From UBA11512 sp964623895 (lineage in GTDB: Bacteria; Bacillota; Clostridia; Oscillospirales; CAG-272), in NCBI GenBank assembly GCA_964623895.1, contig CAZUWA010000005.1, positions 1 to 52,957 on the forward strand: a stretch of 52,957 nucleotides of DNA. The letters are read 5' to 3'. Made by a program: the position numbers and the translations under genes. The notes beneath the pieces are model-generated. The model worked only from the letters and a program-made list of their open reading frames with translations, was not told the origin of the DNA and did no database searches. Shown here piece by piece: positions 51,927 to 52,957 of the stretch (position 1 is its first letter; the number at the start of each line of letters is the position of its first letter).

Positions 51927-52955
51927 TCAGGACAATTCCACGGTAAACACCGTCATCTTTCCTTGCTCACTGGTGATCGAAACATGCAGATTCAGCAGGT
52001 CGGCAATGCGTTTGACCAGTGCCAGTCCCAAGCCGTTTCCTTCGGTGTTACGAGAACTGTCCGCTTGATAAAACTTCTCGAAAATGCGGTTGATGTCCTT
52101 TTCGGCAATCCCATTGCCGCTGTTGGCGATCGAAACGACAAGTTTTTCTCCGTTTTTACGCAGTTTTACCGCCACAATGCCTCCGTTCGGAGCGAATTTC
52201 ATGGCATTGGACAAAAGATTGACCCAAATCTGCGAAAGCATGTATTCATCGGTGGTATACTGCGCTTCCTCTAAATCAATATCCAATTCCAACCCTTTTT
52301 CCGTCCATTGCTTTTCAAAAAGCAAAATGGCATGCCGAAGTTGCTCGTCAAGATAGAACGTGCTTTTTTCACCGACATATTGTTGATTTTCCAATTTTGA
52401 AAGAAGCAGAATGTTGCTTGCCATTGCGGAGAGCCGGTCGGATTCTTTGACAATAAAATCAATGTACTCTTCCCTCTGCTCTTCTGTCAAACTATCGTCT
52501 AATTGTAATTGTTTGGCGAAACCGCGAATCGAAACGATCGGCGTCTTAAATTCGTGAGAAAAACTGTTTATAAAGTCTTTTCGGAACAGTTCCGTATTGG
52601 AAAGCTCTTCTGTCATTAGGTTAAAACTCCTGAAAATCTGGGTAAAATCTCCTTCACCGGAAGGCACCGGAAGACGTACATCGTAATTTCCCTTTGAAAC
52701 CTCCAAATTTGCGGCATTTAATTTGCGTAACGGCTCCAAAATCTTTTTGATGACCGGAACTGAAATAATTGCCGCCAAGATCATATTGGCAGACAGCGCA
52801 ACAGCCAACAACAGCCAATGCGCGCTGAGCAACCGCTCAATCGGTCGAAAGAAAAAGATGATCGGAAGGATCAGCGCAACAGTGATCGCGCCGGAAGCCA
52901 ACTGTATAAGCAGAATGATAGCAAGTATCCGAAGCTGTATATGTTTGTGATTCAT
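51927..52955 (-). CDS. Sensor histidine kinase with HAMP domain
   Basis: A 342-residue kinase with two membrane helices (about 9-32 and 44-67) joined by a short external loop of about 12 residues, so it has almost no sensory domain outside. A HAMP linker follows (about 68-120). The HisKA domain has its phospho-acceptor in SFSHEFKTP (about residue 136), and the HATPase domain has NLLSNAMKF (about 246) and EGNGLGLAL (about 310). Its response regulator is expected just beyond the right edge. The start codon lies two bases from the window end, so a longer form cannot be excluded. Confidence 0.92.
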   Translation of the reverse strand: MNHKHIQLRILAIILLIQLASGAITVALILPIIFFFRPIERLLSAHWLLLAVALSANMILAAIISVPVIKKILEPLRKLNAANLEVSKGNYDVRLPVPSGEGDFTQIFRSFNLMTEELSNTELFRKDFINSFSHEFKTPIVSIRGFAKQLQLDDSLTEEQREEYIDFIVKESDRLSAMASNILLLSKLENQQYVGEKSTFYLDEQLRHAILLFEKQWTEKGLELDIDLEEAQYTTDEYMLSQIWVNLLSNAMKFAPNGGIVAVKLRKNGEKLVVSIANSGNGIAEKDINRIFEKFYQADSSRNTEGNGLGLALVKRIADLLNLHVSITSEQGKMTVFTVELS

Positions 52956-52957
52956 TT

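Noticed and set aside
1..52957. tRNA, rRNA, CRISPR arrays or insertion-sequence transposases
   Set aside because: No cloverleaf-like sequence, regular spaced repeat or transposase motif was seen on either strand.

Overview
The window looks like a chromosomal segment of an anaerobic Clostridia-type member of the Bacillota, probably an uncultivated gut lineage. Reasons: strong AAGGAGG ribosome-binding sites, consensus TTGACA/TATAAT promoters, a CUT1 sugar-transport locus without its own ATPase, an IspH-ribosomal protein S1 fusion beside cmk and plsC, a LexA box of the Gram-positive type, and several conserved Clostridia-type hypothetical genes. Lineage placement is inference; no rRNA or tRNA gene was seen.

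Left edge (1-3253, minus strand): a phage block of terminase large subunit, one structural-type protein, endolysin and holin-like protein, with no portal or capsid genes between. Then a Gfo/Idh/MocA oxidoreductase, a three-gene operon of small unknown proteins (4530-5667), a divergent small membrane protein and an InlB-repeat/Ig-like lipoprotein (6351-8756).

Centre (9193-24274, minus strand): a seven-gene, 15-kb operon and the main accessory system of the window. It runs from a 1306-residue solute-binding protein with appended binding modules, through a first permease pair, an NHL/TPR/Yip1-type membrane protein and a 1636-residue secreted DUF5696-like protein carrying nine CXXC motifs, to a second permease pair. 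A strong promoter and a structured leader RNA with its own terminator precede it. I read it as a glycan capture, processing and import machine; its substrate cannot be read from sequence.

Middle right (24998-34755): an HTH protein under a LexA-type box, an esterase-like hydrolase, a two-component system, a VTC-domain protein and DUF4956 membrane protein pair separated by a 24-bp perfect hairpin, a small heat shock protein, two small unknowns, and a three-gene operon of membrane-associated unknowns.

Right (35268-52957): rpoA outside any ribosomal protein operon, preceded by a stand-alone paralogue of its C-terminal DNA-binding domain; a five-gene minus-strand operon (conserved nuclease-like hypothetical, NodB-like lipoprotein, membrane-anchored protein, TldD, TldE/PmbA); the divergent housekeeping operon baiN-like/cmk/plsC/ispH-rpsA; a surface protein with two tandem copies of an unrecognised domain; an RlmA-type methyltransferase; a DUF3472 protein; and a sensor kinase at the edge.
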